From NCBI GenBank assembly GCA_015063535.1, contig SVTY01000009.1:22743-86742 (forward strand): a DNA stretch of 64,000 bases, written 5' to 3'. This document shows, one piece after another, positions 28,498-37,201 of this stretch. Every line of letters starts with the position of its first letter. Positions within the stretch are counted from its first letter, which is position 1. The notes under the pieces are model-generated. The model worked only from the letters and a program-made list of their open reading frames with translations. It did not search any database and was not told the origin of the DNA. This stretch comes from Oscillospiraceae bacterium. Lineage in GTDB: Bacteria; Bacillota; Clostridia; Oscillospirales; CAG-272. The position numbers and the translations under genes were made by a program.

Positions 28498-28872
28498 ATG
28501 ATCGTAGCTATGCTGGCGGCACTTGTGATCGCCGCTTTGTCGGGAATGGGCGTGGGAGGCGGCGGATTGTTTGTGATCTATCTGTCGCTGTTTACCGATA
28601 CTCCTCAACTTACGGCACAGGGAATGAACCTGCTGTTCTTTTTGTTTTCGTCGGGTGCCTCTCTGCCCGTGCATTTGCTGCGGCGGAAGCTGTTGCTTGG
28701 CGTGATCGTTTTGATGGCATCTGCCGGGATCGCAGGGGCGTTTTTGGGAACCCTGTTGGCACGTGTGGTGGCGGGGGGACTGCTGAGGAAGATCTTCGGG
28801 GCGATGCTGGTGGTGAGCGGGATCTATTCTCTGAAGCGGAAGGAGACGGTACCCGCTTTGGCGAAAAAGTGA
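28498..28872 (+). CDS. TSUP (TauE/SafE) permease, C-terminal half
   Basis: A 124-residue membrane protein with four helices. It opens with ALSGMGVGGGGLFVIYLSLF, the second-half copy of the TSUP repeat motif, and ends in KIFGAMLVVSGIYSLKRK. It starts 23 bases after the stop of the other half, with AAGGAAGG before the ATG, so translation is independent. The frames differ, so this is not a simple single-base frameshift of a fused ancestor. The stop is followed at 28966 by the spoIIE promoter region. Confidence 0.83.
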   Translation: MIVAMLAALVIAALSGMGVGGGGLFVIYLSLFTDTPQLTAQGMNLLFFLFSSGASLPVHLLRRKLLLGVIVLMASAGIAGAFLGTLLARVVAGGLLRKIFGAMLVVSGIYSLKRKETVPALAKK

Positions 28873-28965
28873 TCGACCGAATTGAAGATTCCCCGATCTG
28901 TCCCGAGAAATTTCGACCGAAGGGTTGCCCGTATGGGAGACTTTTTCGGTCTTTTTTTCGAACGA

Positions 28966-29041
28966 TGGCGAACGATTTTTTGAAAAAGAAAATGCTCTGC
29001 GACGGAATGCGACACGTCTTTTCGCAATCATCTGCTACAAT
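28966..29041 (+). promoter_or_regulatory. putative Spo0A-activated promoter of spoIIE
   Basis: TACAAT (29036-29041) has a poor -35 at 17 bases, but GCGACA lies 21 bases upstream (29009-29014), the wide spacing typical of Spo0A-activated sigma-A promoters. Two copies of TGCGAC, 10 bases apart (28998 and 29008), resemble reversed 0A boxes (consensus TTCGNCA). TGGCGAA at 28966-28972 matches the forward 0A consensus TGNCGAA. Confidence 0.5.
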
Positions 29042-29096
29042 ACTTATGACCGCTTGAAAAAGCGAGATCGGATGGAGAAAGGAAAGGACGGCTGAC

Positions 29097-31550
29097 ATGA
29101 ACGGAAATGAAGGAAAGCTGAAGTCGGCGGCAGAAACGGAGGCACTTCCCAAAGAGGCGGTGCCGAGCAGGGAGCAGAGCGGGGAAAAAGAGAAAAAGGG
29201 CATGTCCGTTTTTTTGACGGAGCTGTTGTTCGGCGTGATGTACGCCCTGTGGGGCTATTTGTTGGGAGGCGCCGCCTTGCCCTTTGGCGCAAAGCCTTTG
29301 GGGATCGCTCTTTTGTGCAGTGCGGACAGGAGGGTATTCTATATTTTTGCGGGGCTTTGTGTGTCGGCATGGAATACGCAGGAGAGGATATTTTTGCTTG
29401 CGGTCTATGCGGCGGCACTGCTGATTCGTATCTTGGTTCGCTTGGTTTTGGATACGCCTCGGCTCCGAGCCGATCGAGAGAGGGAGGATGCGGTAACGCT
29501 GGGGCATTTGTACCCGCTCTTTTTCTCGGAGCATCTGAGCCTGCGGATGGCAACGGCGGCAATTGCCTCTTTTGCAGTGGGACTTCGCCGCTTAGCGGTG
29601 GGTGGCTTTTTGTACTATGATCTGTACGGAACCCTGTTGGCAATTTTAGTGGCACCTGTGGCGGTGCTGTTGTTTACCGGGTTTTTTGGAGAAAAAAGTA
29701 CCAATCTCTACCGTCGCTTGAGCGGATTTTTGGCGATTGCCTTTGCGTTGATCTGGGCAACGAGGTCGATCACGCTCTACGGCGTTTCCGCCTCTGTATT
29801 TGGATGTATGTTCGTTACCCTGTATCTGACAAGAAAGCAGGGGATCGTGGTGGGGGTTCTGACGGGAACGATTTGCGGACTTGCCGTATCGCCGAGTCTG
29901 GCTCCGCTGTTTGCCTTTGCGGCACTTTCCGCAGGCCTTTTGTACGGCGTATCGGTTCTGTTTGCGGCGACCGCCGCCTTTTCGGCGGGGCTGTCGTGGG
30001 GGATCTATGTGAATGGGCTGGGAGCCTTGAACGGGCTGTTGGGCGGATTGCTGACGGCGGCGGTGCTGTTTGTGGTGCTGGACAAGCTGTTTTTTACCGT
30101 GGCGGAATCGGCAGAGGAGGAAGCGGCTGTTGCCCCCGCCGTTGCGGAGGAGGTAGCGCTTGTCTGTTCTCCCGAGGGTGGTCCGTCGGAGGACAGTCTG
30201 CGGTTGGATGACACCAATCGGCGGATCAAGCAGCTATGCGAGAGCTTTTCCTCACTGTCCGAGGTGTTTTATGCGTTGAGTCGGAAGATGCAGACGCCGG
30301 GCGCCGCCGATCTGCGGCAGATCTGCGACAATGCCTTTGATGTGTCCTGTACCGGCTGTCCCGATCGCTCGGTGTGCTGGTCGGAGCGGTATCATCAGAC
30401 CTGTGCGGAGGTAGGAAATCTGAGCGCTTTGCTTCATCGGAACGGACATTTGACGCAGAGTGATCTGCCCGAGGGGATGGCATCTCGATGCGGACGGAGC
30501 AAGGATATTCTTGAGGCCATCAATCACAATACCGCCATGCACCAAAAGCAGATCTTGCAGGGAGACCGAACCGAGATCTTTGCACTGGATTACGGAGCAC
30601 TGTCCGATCTGTTGTCGGCATCTATGGTGTGTCGGGATGAGGATTATGCCTCCGAACCGACACTGACCGAACAGCTGTGCGCCGCTTTGACCGAACAGAA
30701 GCTGTCGCTACGGGGCGCACGGGTATACGGCGACCGTCGCAGACGGGTGACGGTGTGCGGGGACGATCGGGAGGCACTGATGCGGGAGCGGGATGCGATC
30801 GAGAAGACGGTGTGTCGGGTCTGTCCCTTTCCCGTGGAGGCGGGTGTGCTGACGGATCGGGAGCTTCCGACCTTGGAATTTACCGAGGCTCTTCGGCTGA
30901 CGGCGGTGTGTGCAGGACGGAATTGCCTCGCCGACGGAGAGGAAAAATATTGCGGAGACACCACGGGAATGTTCCGCCGATCGGACGGATTCTTTTATGC
31001 CTTGATCAGCGACGGCATGGGCTCGGGCCGGGAGGCGGCGCTGACCTCCGGGGTCAGCGGTCTGTTTTTGCGGCGGCTGTTGGAGGCGGGGGCATCCTGT
31101 GAGACGACCCTCGGGATGCTGAACGGATTTTTGAGGAATCGGGGCAGCGGAAGCCTACACGAATGCTCCGCAACGGTCGATCTGATGGAATTGGATCTGC
31201 TGGGCGGCAAGGCATCCTTTTACAAAAGCGGAGCGGCTCCCACTTATGTGTTCCGAAACGGAAGCCTGTTCAAGCTTCGCTCTCATACCGTACCAGTGGG
31301 GATCATCCGAGAGCTGGACACTCGCCGTATCGGATTTGATGTTAGCTCGGGCGATGTCATCGTGATGGTCAGCGACGGTGTGACAAGGGGCAAGGAGGAA
31401 TGCCCCTGGCTCTTTGATCTGCTTCGCAGTCAGGGGGAGACAGCCGCTCCCGACCGTCTTGCCGATCTGATCGTCAAATACGCCAAGAATGAGGGTGCCT
31501 GTGATGACATTTCGGTTTTGGTTATCAAACTGAAGGAAGTGGATGTATAA
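29097..31550 (+). CDS. spoIIE: stage II sporulation protein E (PP2C phosphatase)
   Basis: An 817-residue membrane phosphatase that, in the model of Bacillus, dephosphorylates the anti-anti-sigma factor SpoIIAA in the forespore and so releases sigma F. It also takes part in asymmetric septation. A hydrophilic N-terminus precedes about ten membrane helices (roughly residues 38-340). A regulatory region follows with the cysteine cluster CTGCPDRSVCW near 420, then the C-terminal PP2C domain with LISDGMGSGREAAL near 637 and VMVSDGVTRGKEE near 760. Metal-binding aspartates are present. The ribosome site AAAGGAC lies before ATG. This gene is the strongest evidence that the organism makes endospores. 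Confidence 0.93.
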   Translation: MNGNEGKLKSAAETEALPKEAVPSREQSGEKEKKGMSVFLTELLFGVMYALWGYLLGGAALPFGAKPLGIALLCSADRRVFYIFAGLCVSAWNTQERIFLLAVYAAALLIRILVRLVLDTPRLRADREREDAVTLGHLYPLFFSEHLSLRMATAAIASFAVGLRRLAVGGFLYYDLYGTLLAILVAPVAVLLFTGFFGEKSTNLYRRLSGFLAIAFALIWATRSITLYGVSASVFGCMFVTLYLTRKQGIVVGVLTGTICGLAVSPSLAPLFAFAALSAGLLYGVSVLFAATAAFSAGLSWGIYVNGLGALNGLLGGLLTAAVLFVVLDKLFFTVAESAEEEAAVAPAVAEEVALVCSPEGGPSEDSLRLDDTNRRIKQLCESFSSLSEVFYALSRKMQTPGAADLRQICDNAFDVSCTGCPDRSVCWSERYHQTCAEVGNLSALLHRNGHLTQSDLPEGMASRCGRSKDILEAINHNTAMHQKQILQGDRTEIFALDYGALSDLLSASMVCRDEDYASEPTLTEQLCAALTEQKLSLRGARVYGDRRRRVTVCGDDREALMRERDAIEKTVCRVCPFPVEAGVLTDRELPTLEFTEALRLTAVCAGRNCLADGEEKYCGDTTGMFRRSDGFFYALISDGMGSGREAALTSGVSGLFLRRLLEAGASCETTLGMLNGFLRNRGSGSLHECSATVDLMELDLLGGKASFYKSGAAPTYVFRNGSLFKLRSHTVPVGIIRELDTRRIGFDVSSGDVIVMVSDGVTRGKEECPWLFDLLRSQGETAAPDRLADLIVKYAKNEGACDDISVLVIKLKEVDV

Positions 31551-31555
31551 AAAGA

Positions 31556-31592
31556 AAAGCACAGAATGCCGATCGGCATTCTGTGCTTTTTT
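31556..31592. terminator. bidirectional terminator
   Basis: A 16-bp stem, AAAAGCACAGAATGCC / GGCATTCTGTGCTTTT with loop GATC, between the convergent spoIIE and lepA genes. T-runs on both sides. Confidence 0.9.
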
Positions 31593-31608
31593 CACATATA
31601 GAGAAAGA

Positions 31609-33429
31609 TCAGTTGTCGTCATCCAGCTTGAGGACAGCCATGAAGGCTTCGGGAGAGACCTGCACCGAGCCGAGCTGGCGCATCTTCTTTTTACCCTCCT
31701 TCTGCTTTTCCAAGAGCTTCTTCTTTCGGGTGATATCGCCACCGTAGCACTTGGCAAGCACATCCTTTCGCATTGCCTTGACCGTCTCTCTGGCGATGAT
31801 CTTGGAGCCGATGGCGGCTTGGATCGGAACCTCAAAGAGCTGACGGGGAATGTTATCCTTCAGCTTCTCGGCGATCTTACGTGCCCGTCCGTACGCCTTT
31901 TCCTCGTGGACGATGAAGGACAGGGCATCCACCTGCTCTCCGTTGAGCAGAAAATCTAGCTTGACCAGCTTACTGGGGACATATTCGCCCAGCTCATAGT
32001 CTAAGGAGGCGTAGCCTCGAGAGCGGCTTTTCAAGGCATCGAAGAAATCGTAAATGATCTCGTTGAGGGGTAGGTCATAGTGAAGCTCCACTCGGGCGGT
32101 ATCAATGTATTTCATATCGAGAAAGACCCCCCGTCTGTCCTGACACAGATCCATCAGTCCGCCCACGTACTCGGTGGGGGTGATGATATTTGCCCGAACC
32201 AGAGGCTCATAGGCGACCTCGATCTCGTCGGCGGGAGGGTAGTTGGACGGATTGTCGATCCGAACCATTTCACCGCCCTTACGCTTGATCTCATAAATGA
32301 CCGAAGGGGCGGTGGTGATCAGATCCAGATTGAACTCTCTCTCCAACCGTTCTTCGATGATCTCCATATGGAGCAGACCCAAAAATCCGCAACGGAAGCC
32401 AAAGCCCAGTGCCACGGAGGTCTCGGGCTCGAATACCAGAGCCGCATCGTTCAGCTGAAGCTTGTCCAAGGCATCCCGCAGATCTCCGTAGCGGGCGCCG
32501 TCGGCGGGGTAAATACCTGCATAGACCATGGGCTGTACCGCCTTAAAGCCGGGGAGTGCCTCGGCGGTGGGTGTGGTATCTGATGTGACGGTGTCACCGA
32601 CACGGGTATCTCCCACGCTCTTGATGGAGGCGGTGAGATAGCCCACCTCTCCTGCCGAAAGGCTGTCTGCCTTTTGCAGTCCGAAGGGGGTCATATAGCC
32701 CACGTCCACCACGTCAAAGGTGGCACCGTTGCTCATCAGACGGATCCTGTCCCCGCTTCGCACCGAGCCGTCAAAGACCCGCACGTTGACCACCACGCCG
32801 AGATAGCTGTCATAGTAGGAGTCAAAGATCAATGCCTTCAGAGGGGCGGTCTCGTCTCCCGACGGAGCGGGAACCTGCTCTACCACCGCCCGAAGCACCT
32901 GCTCGATATTCAAGCCTGTTTTTGCCGAGACGGCGGGACAGTCCTCGGCGGGAATGCCGATGATATCCTCGATCTCGCCTCGCACACGGTCGATATCGGC
33001 AGAGGGCAGGTCGATCTTATTGATAACGGGAATGATCTCCAGATCGGCATCCACGGCGAGATAGGCATTTGCCAAGGTCTGCGCCTCGATGCCTTGGGTG
33101 GCATCCACCACCAACAGCGCTCCGTCGCAGGCGTTGAGAGAGCGGGATACCTCATAATTGAAGTCTACATGCCCGGGGGTGTCGATGAGATTGAGCTGAT
33201 AGACCTCGCCGTCCTCGGCGGTATAATGCAACCGAACGGCGCGTGCCTTGATGGTAATGCCCCTCTCCCGTTCCAGCTCCATACTATCCAACAGCTGCTC
33301 CTCCATCTCTCTTGCCGAGACGGTATCGGTGGCTTCCAGAATGCGGTCTGCCAGTGTGGACTTTCCGTGGTCGATATGGGCGATGATCGAAAAATTTCGT
33401 ATATGCGTTTGCTTTTGACTGTTTGTCAT
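31609..33429 (-). CDS. lepA: elongation factor 4 (LepA)
   Basis: A 606-residue translational GTPase that binds ribosomes and affects elongation and initiation under stress. G1 is [19 protein letters not shown]2 [12 protein letters not shown]3 DTPGHVDF and G4 NKIDLP. Domains II-V follow, and the LepA-specific C-terminal domain ends [13 protein letters not shown]. The length is standard for the family. It is convergent with spoIIE. The divergent Gfo/Idh/MocA gene starts 255 bases away, leaving a shared upstream region with the conserved promoter block. Confidence 0.96.
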   Translation of the reverse strand: MTNSQKQTHIRNFSIIAHIDHGKSTLADRILEATDTVSAREMEEQLLDSMELERERGITIKARAVRLHYTAEDGEVYQLNLIDTPGHVDFNYEVSRSLNACDGALLVVDATQGIEAQTLANAYLAVDADLEIIPVINKIDLPSADIDRVRGEIEDIIGIPAEDCPAVSAKTGLNIEQVLRAVVEQVPAPSGDETAPLKALIFDSYYDSYLGVVVNVRVFDGSVRSGDRIRLMSNGATFDVVDVGYMTPFGLQKADSLSAGEVGYLTASIKSVGDTRVGDTVTSDTTPTAEALPGFKAVQPMVYAGIYPADGARYGDLRDALDKLQLNDAALVFEPETSVALGFGFRCGFLGLLHMEIIEERLEREFNLDLITTAPSVIYEIKRKGGEMVRIDNPSNYPPADEIEVAYEPLVRANIITPTEYVGGLMDLCQDRRGVFLDMKYIDTARVELHYDLPLNEIIYDFFDALKSRSRGYASLDYELGEYVPSKLVKLDFLLNGEQVDALSFIVHEEKAYGRARKIAEKLKDNIPRQLFEVPIQAAIGSKIIARETVKAMRKDVLAKCYGGDITRKKKLLEKQKEGKKKMRQLGSVQVSPEAFMAVLKLDDDN

Positions 33430-33571
33430 ATTTTACTCCGTAAGCATGTAATTCTTTATAAGGGTACCTTAACTAATATTATATAATATTTTGCTTTTTT
33501 TCACAAGTAGGTTTTTGAAAAAAATTCAAAAAGAGAGGGGAATGGGCAAAAAAATCCGAAAAAATGCAAAA

Positions 33572-33636
33572 TCAGCAATATTTGTCTTGAATAAAATCGA
33601 ACTTGACTTGAATTTTCGGAGAATTTGGCTTATAAT
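33572..33636 (+). promoter_or_regulatory. promoter with conserved upstream block, second copy
   Basis: TTGAAT (33608-33613), 17 bases, TATAAT (33631-33636). The block TCAGCAATATTTGTCT (33572-33587), a 15-base gap and TTGACTTGAA (33603-33612) repeat the arrangement at 3100-3140 exactly, with the same 28-base offset from TTGACTTGAA to the -10 element. Confidence 0.75.
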
Positions 33637-33684
33637 GACAGTGTATTCTACATAGAGTGCGATGAATAGGGAAGGAGCATCACT

Positions 33685-34752
33685 ATGAGTATGAACAAAA
33701 AACGAGTTGCCGTGATCGGATACGGCGGAATGGGCGGATGGCATGTAAAGCATCTGCTGGCGAGCGATGTCTGCGAGCTGGCGGGTATTTGTGATAGTAA
33801 GGAAGAGAGAAGAGCGTTGGCTCGGGAAAGGGGACTGCATGTATATGAGTCCTTTGAGGCGGTGCTTGCCGATCCCACGGTGGATCTGCTGACCCTTGCC
33901 GTTCCCAATGAGCTGCATATGCCGATGGCGGTGCAGGCGATGGAGGCGGGAAAAAATGTGATCTCCGAGAAGCCCGTTACGATGAGCTCTGAGGATCTGC
34001 AAAGGATGATCGACACGTCCGATCGCACCGGCAAGCTCTTTACCGTGCATCAGAATCGCCGTTGGGACTGCGATTATCTGATGATGAAGCAGGCGTATGC
34101 CTCCGGCGAGCTGGGTGAGGTGTTCGGCGTAGAATCCCGCATTCAGGGGTCTCGAGGAATCCCCGGAGACTGGCGAGGTAAGAAGGAGCATGGCGGCGGT
34201 ATGATCCTTGACTGGGGCGTTCATCTGATCGACCAGATGCTGGGTATCGTATATGATCGCAAGATCGAGAAGGTATATTGTCGCTGTGATCACATTACCA
34301 ATTATGAGGTGGATGACGGATTCAAGCTCGATTTGTATTTTGAGGGCGATCTGACGGCGCGGATTGAGGTGGGAACCTCTCACTTCGTTTCCATGCCTCG
34401 CTTTTATATGACAGGAACCAACGGTAGCGCCATCATTCAAAACTGGCAGGAAAATTGCCGTGTGGTTTGCTGTAAGAACTGGGAAGAGAAGGATGTCATT
34501 CCCGTGGTTACCGCAGCGGGCTTGACCAAGACGATGGCCCCCAGAGACGAAAAGACGATCTCCGAGCACGAAATTGTGCGTCCCGAGTCCGATGTGCATA
34601 ACTTCTACCGCAATGTTTGCCGTGCCTTGGACGGTAAGGAGGAGCAGATCGTGACCCATGCGCAGGTCATGCGTGTCATGAAGATCATGGAGGCTGCCTT
34701 CCGCTCCGACGAGTTGGGTACGCCCGTTGCCATCGACGACAAGATTTGCTAA
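33685..34752 (+). CDS. Gfo/Idh/MocA family oxidoreductase
   Basis: A 355-residue NAD(P)-dependent dehydrogenase. The Rossmann start is VAVIGYGGMGGWHVKHLL, the conserved EKP motif is VISEKPVTMS near residue 97, and MILDWGVHLIDQMLG carries the region of the catalytic His and Asp. It differs from the enzyme at 4059 in length and in lacking the N-terminal extension, so they are paralogues rather than duplicates. The AAGGAGCATC ribosome site precedes the ATG. The shared promoter block suggests it acts in the same sugar or cyclitol pathway as the 3201-5237 unit. Substrate unknown. Confidence 0.9.
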   Translation: MSMNKKRVAVIGYGGMGGWHVKHLLASDVCELAGICDSKEERRALARERGLHVYESFEAVLADPTVDLLTLAVPNELHMPMAVQAMEAGKNVISEKPVTMSSEDLQRMIDTSDRTGKLFTVHQNRRWDCDYLMMKQAYASGELGEVFGVESRIQGSRGIPGDWRGKKEHGGGMILDWGVHLIDQMLGIVYDRKIEKVYCRCDHITNYEVDDGFKLDLYFEGDLTARIEVGTSHFVSMPRFYMTGTNGSAIIQNWQENCRVVCCKNWEEKDVIPVVTAAGLTKTMAPRDEKTISEHEIVRPESDVHNFYRNVCRALDGKEEQIVTHAQVMRVMKIMEAAFRSDELGTPVAIDDKIC

Positions 34753-34763
34753 TCACCAAATAT

Positions 34764-34828
34764 AGTCCTCCCTCATACTATGATATCGAAGGGCAACAGC
34801 CCTCGATATTACAAGGGAGGACTTTTTT
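34764..34828 (+). promoter_or_regulatory. nested hairpin that contains the next gene's ribosome site
   Basis: An outer 10-bp stem (AGTCCTCCCT 34764-34773 with AGGGAGGACT 34814-34823) encloses an inner stem (34783-34794 with 34799-34809, one bulged A). The outer 3' arm holds GGGAGG, the ribosome site of the small gene at 34829. Six T residues follow (34823-34828). It can act as a terminator of the oxidoreductase gene and as a lid on the small gene's translation. Confidence 0.7.
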
Positions 34829-34921
34829 ATGAATAACTGTCTGTGCAACCTGTTCGACGATAACTGGATCTGGCTGATCATCATTGCTTTGCTGATCATC
34901 TTCTGCTGCTGCGGCGGCTGA
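34829..34921 (+). CDS. 30-residue cysteine-rich membrane peptide
   Basis: The frame ATG AAT AAC TGT ... TGA encodes 30 residues. The N-terminal part has NNCLCNLFDDN, followed by a hydrophobic helix (WIWLIIIALLIIF) and the C-terminal CCCGG. GGGAGG at 34815-34820 lies 8 bases before the ATG. A helix followed by cysteines and glycines resembles the small sporulation-associated peptides of the YjcZ type seen in endospore formers, but I cannot assign a family. It lies inside a terminator-like structure, so it may be expressed only when the upstream hairpin opens or from a separate transcript. Confidence 0.6.
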   Translation: MNNCLCNLFDDNWIWLIIIALLIIFCCCGG

Positions 34922-34930
34922 GACCGAAGA

Positions 34931-34962
34931 AACAGGGGTGCCTCCTTGGGGGCACCCCTGTT
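34931..34962. terminator. bidirectional terminator
   Basis: AACAGGGGTGCC pairs with GGCACCCCTGTT around CTCCTTGG-type loop bases. It closes the small peptide gene on the plus strand and the Mur ligase gene on the minus strand. Confidence 0.85.
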
Positions 34963-34964
34963 CT

Positions 34965-36452
34965 TTATGCTTGGGATTGCAGGCAGAATTGTCGGATGAT
35001 CTCGGTCTCGCTGAATTCCTCCCGCACGCCGCAGACGATCTGGTAGGATTCGTGTCCTTTGCCCGCCAGCAGAATGATATCCCCCTTTTCCGCATGGGAA
35101 AGGGCATATTCGATCGCTTTTTTGCGGTCGGCGATGGCAACGTAGGGACAGGCACCGTTGGTGAAGTAGGTGGCGATCTCGCTGATGATCGCCGATGGCG
35201 CTTCTCGGTCGGGATTATCGGAGGTGAGGATACAGAAGTCGGCATCCCGTGCCGCCACCAGCCCCAGCTCCGCACGGCGGATCTGTGTCCGCCCACCCAC
35301 CGAGCCGAACAGACAGATCAGCCGTTTCGGCTCATACGCCCGCAGGGCTTGCAGTGCCGCCTTCAGGCTGACGCCGTTGTGGGCATAGTCAATGACCGCT
35401 GTCGCCCCACTGGGAAGCTCATGGGTCTCAAACCGTCCCTTGATGCGGATATTCTTCAGCTTTTCGGCTGCTTCCTCCGGGGTCAACCCCATACGGGAGC
35501 AAACGGCAATGGCTGTCATGGCGTTATACACGCTGAATTCTCCCGGAAATGCCACCGAAACAGGAATACTTTTGGCTCCGTATGTACAGGTGAAGCTGAC
35601 ACCGATCTGCCCGGGAGAGCGGAAATAGGTGATCTCGTCGGCACAAAAGTCCGCTCCCTTTCGCAGAGAGACACCGATCTTTTCGCAACGGTTGCCGCTG
35701 ATCATTTCCTCGGCGTATTCGTCATCCGCATTGTAGACGATCTGCTCGGCACCGTAGTCGGTGAACAGGGAATGCTTACAGCATTTGTAGTCGTCAAAGT
35801 CGGGATGCTCATGCTCGCCGATGTGGTCGGGCGACAGGTTGGTAAAAATACAGATCTTGAACCGAATACCGTGAACCCGTGCCATCTTCAATGCCTGAGA
35901 GGAGACCTCCATGACCAATGTCCGCACGCCGGCGTTCAGCATTTTTCGCATATAGAAATGCAGATCGTAGCTTTCGGGGGTGGTGTTGACCGTACCGAAG
36001 GCATACTCCTTGAAATAAATTCCGTTGGAGCCGATGTAGCCTGTAGGGATCCCGCCCGCATTAAGGGCGTGATAGATCATCAGAGAGGAGGTGGTCTTTC
36101 CCTTGGTTCCCGTGACGCCGATGACGGTCATCTCGTCGGCGGGGTTGCCGAAGAAGGCGGCAGACAGGCGGGCAAGAGCAATTCGGGTGTTGGGGGTAAC
36201 GATCACAAAGGCATCGTCGGGAAGCCGTACGGGATGCTCGATCACAAAAACGCGACACATCCGATTGTACGCCGTCCGTGCATAGTCATGCCCGTCGGTG
36301 AGAGAGCCGGAGATGCAGACAAAGAGCGAGTCAGAGCCTGCTTTTCGGGAGTCGCTGCACAGAGACAGCACCTCCGTCTGCTCGGGATCCAACCCCGAGC
36401 GGTTGATCACCTCGGTAAACGGGATGACCTTCATCAATTCACTCAGCAACAT
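34965..36452 (-). CDS. Mur ligase, UDP-MurNAc-tripeptide synthetase (MurE) family
   Basis: A 495-residue ATP-dependent amide ligase. The N-terminal UDP-binding domain has SLCSDSRKAGSDSLFVCISG. The ATPase domain begins with GVTGTKGKTTSSLMIYH near residue 111 and continues with TTPESYDLHFYMRKML, MEVSSQALKMARVHGI and FTNLSPDHIGEHEH. The C-terminal amino-acid-binding domain has SDNPDREAP where MurE enzymes usually show DNPR, so the added residue (meso-DAP, lysine or another) cannot be read. The start overlaps the racemase stop by 10 bases. The operon with an Asp/Glu-type racemase raises the option of adding a D- or unusual amino acid. Confidence 0.85.
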   Translation of the reverse strand: MLLSELMKVIPFTEVINRSGLDPEQTEVLSLCSDSRKAGSDSLFVCISGSLTDGHDYARTAYNRMCRVFVIEHPVRLPDDAFVIVTPNTRIALARLSAAFFGNPADEMTVIGVTGTKGKTTSSLMIYHALNAGGIPTGYIGSNGIYFKEYAFGTVNTTPESYDLHFYMRKMLNAGVRTLVMEVSSQALKMARVHGIRFKICIFTNLSPDHIGEHEHPDFDDYKCCKHSLFTDYGAEQIVYNADDEYAEEMISGNRCEKIGVSLRKGADFCADEITYFRSPGQIGVSFTCTYGAKSIPVSVAFPGEFSVYNAMTAIAVCSRMGLTPEEAAEKLKNIRIKGRFETHELPSGATAVIDYAHNGVSLKAALQALRAYEPKRLICLFGSVGGRTQIRRAELGLVAARDADFCILTSDNPDREAPSAIISEIATYFTNGACPYVAIADRKKAIEYALSHAEKGDIILLAGKGHESYQIVCGVREEFSETEIIRQFCLQSQA

Positions 36453-37198
36453 ATCGCAGTTCCTTTCATAGGAAAAAATTTCATCAATCGGTCGTCAAAG
36501 CCCACAGGCTCCTTGCCGCACAGGCGGAGACAGGCGCAGGCGAGAACCTCCAGGGAGTCGGTCAGCTCCTCCCCCAAGCCAAGATCCCGTTTCAGCAGGG
36601 AAAGCTCGGTACAGCCGAGGATCACCGTGTCACACCCCCGATGGCGGAGCTTGTCCGCAATGCGGAGAAAGGGCTCTTTTTCGGCGGGTCTTCCTTGCTT
36701 GATCTGCTCGTAGATCATGTGGGAGATCACCGCTTGATCCTCCGAGTCACAGGTAACATAGTCCAGTCCTACACGGCGGCAGACCTGTTCATAAGCACCT
36801 GAGGCGACGGTCCCCTCCGTGGCGAGAACGCCCACACGGCGGAAGCCGCAAAAGCGGCAAAAGTCTGCGGTCTGGTCGATGATGTTGATAACGGGAACCT
36901 CCGAGACGGCAGACAGACGGTCATAAAAATGGTGCGCTGTATTGCAGGGAATGGCGATGAGGGAGGCGCCTGCTTCGATCAGCCGACGAACCTCCGCCTG
37001 CATGGCGGGGACGGGGTCGGCACAGGAGCGCCCCAAAATAAAATCGGTGCGGTCGGGGGTATCGGCACGGGAGGAAAGCAGGAAATTCAGATGATCCTGA
37101 TCCTTTGCGGCTTGGGTGTGAGCGGTCAGAAGCTCACAAAACCGAATGCCGGACATGGGACCCAGTCCCCCGAGGATCCCGAGAGTTTTTGTATTCAT
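36443..37198 (-). CDS. aspartate/glutamate racemase family protein
   Basis: A 251-residue protein of the Asp/Glu/hydantoin racemase family. The start LGILGGLGPMSGIRFCELL is typical of aspartate racemases. The two catalytic cysteines stand in AIPCNTAHHFYDRL near residue 84 and ILGCTELSLL near residue 198. It converts L-aspartate or L-glutamate to the D form without PLP. It lies between the Mur ligase (10-base overlap) and a small protein gene (3 bases apart), so the three are one operon and probably serve one cell-wall or D-amino-acid pathway. The ATG start is at 37198 (minus strand). Confidence 0.88.
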   Translation of the reverse strand: MNTKTLGILGGLGPMSGIRFCELLTAHTQAAKDQDHLNFLLSSRADTPDRTDFILGRSCADPVPAMQAEVRRLIEAGASLIAIPCNTAHHFYDRLSAVSEVPVINIIDQTADFCRFCGFRRVGVLATEGTVASGAYEQVCRRVGLDYVTCDSEDQAVISHMIYEQIKQGRPAEKEPFLRIADKLRHRGCDTVILGCTELSLLKRDLGLGEELTDSLEVLACACLRLCGKEPVGFDDRLMKFFPMKGTAICC

Positions 37199-37201
37199 TC
37201 T

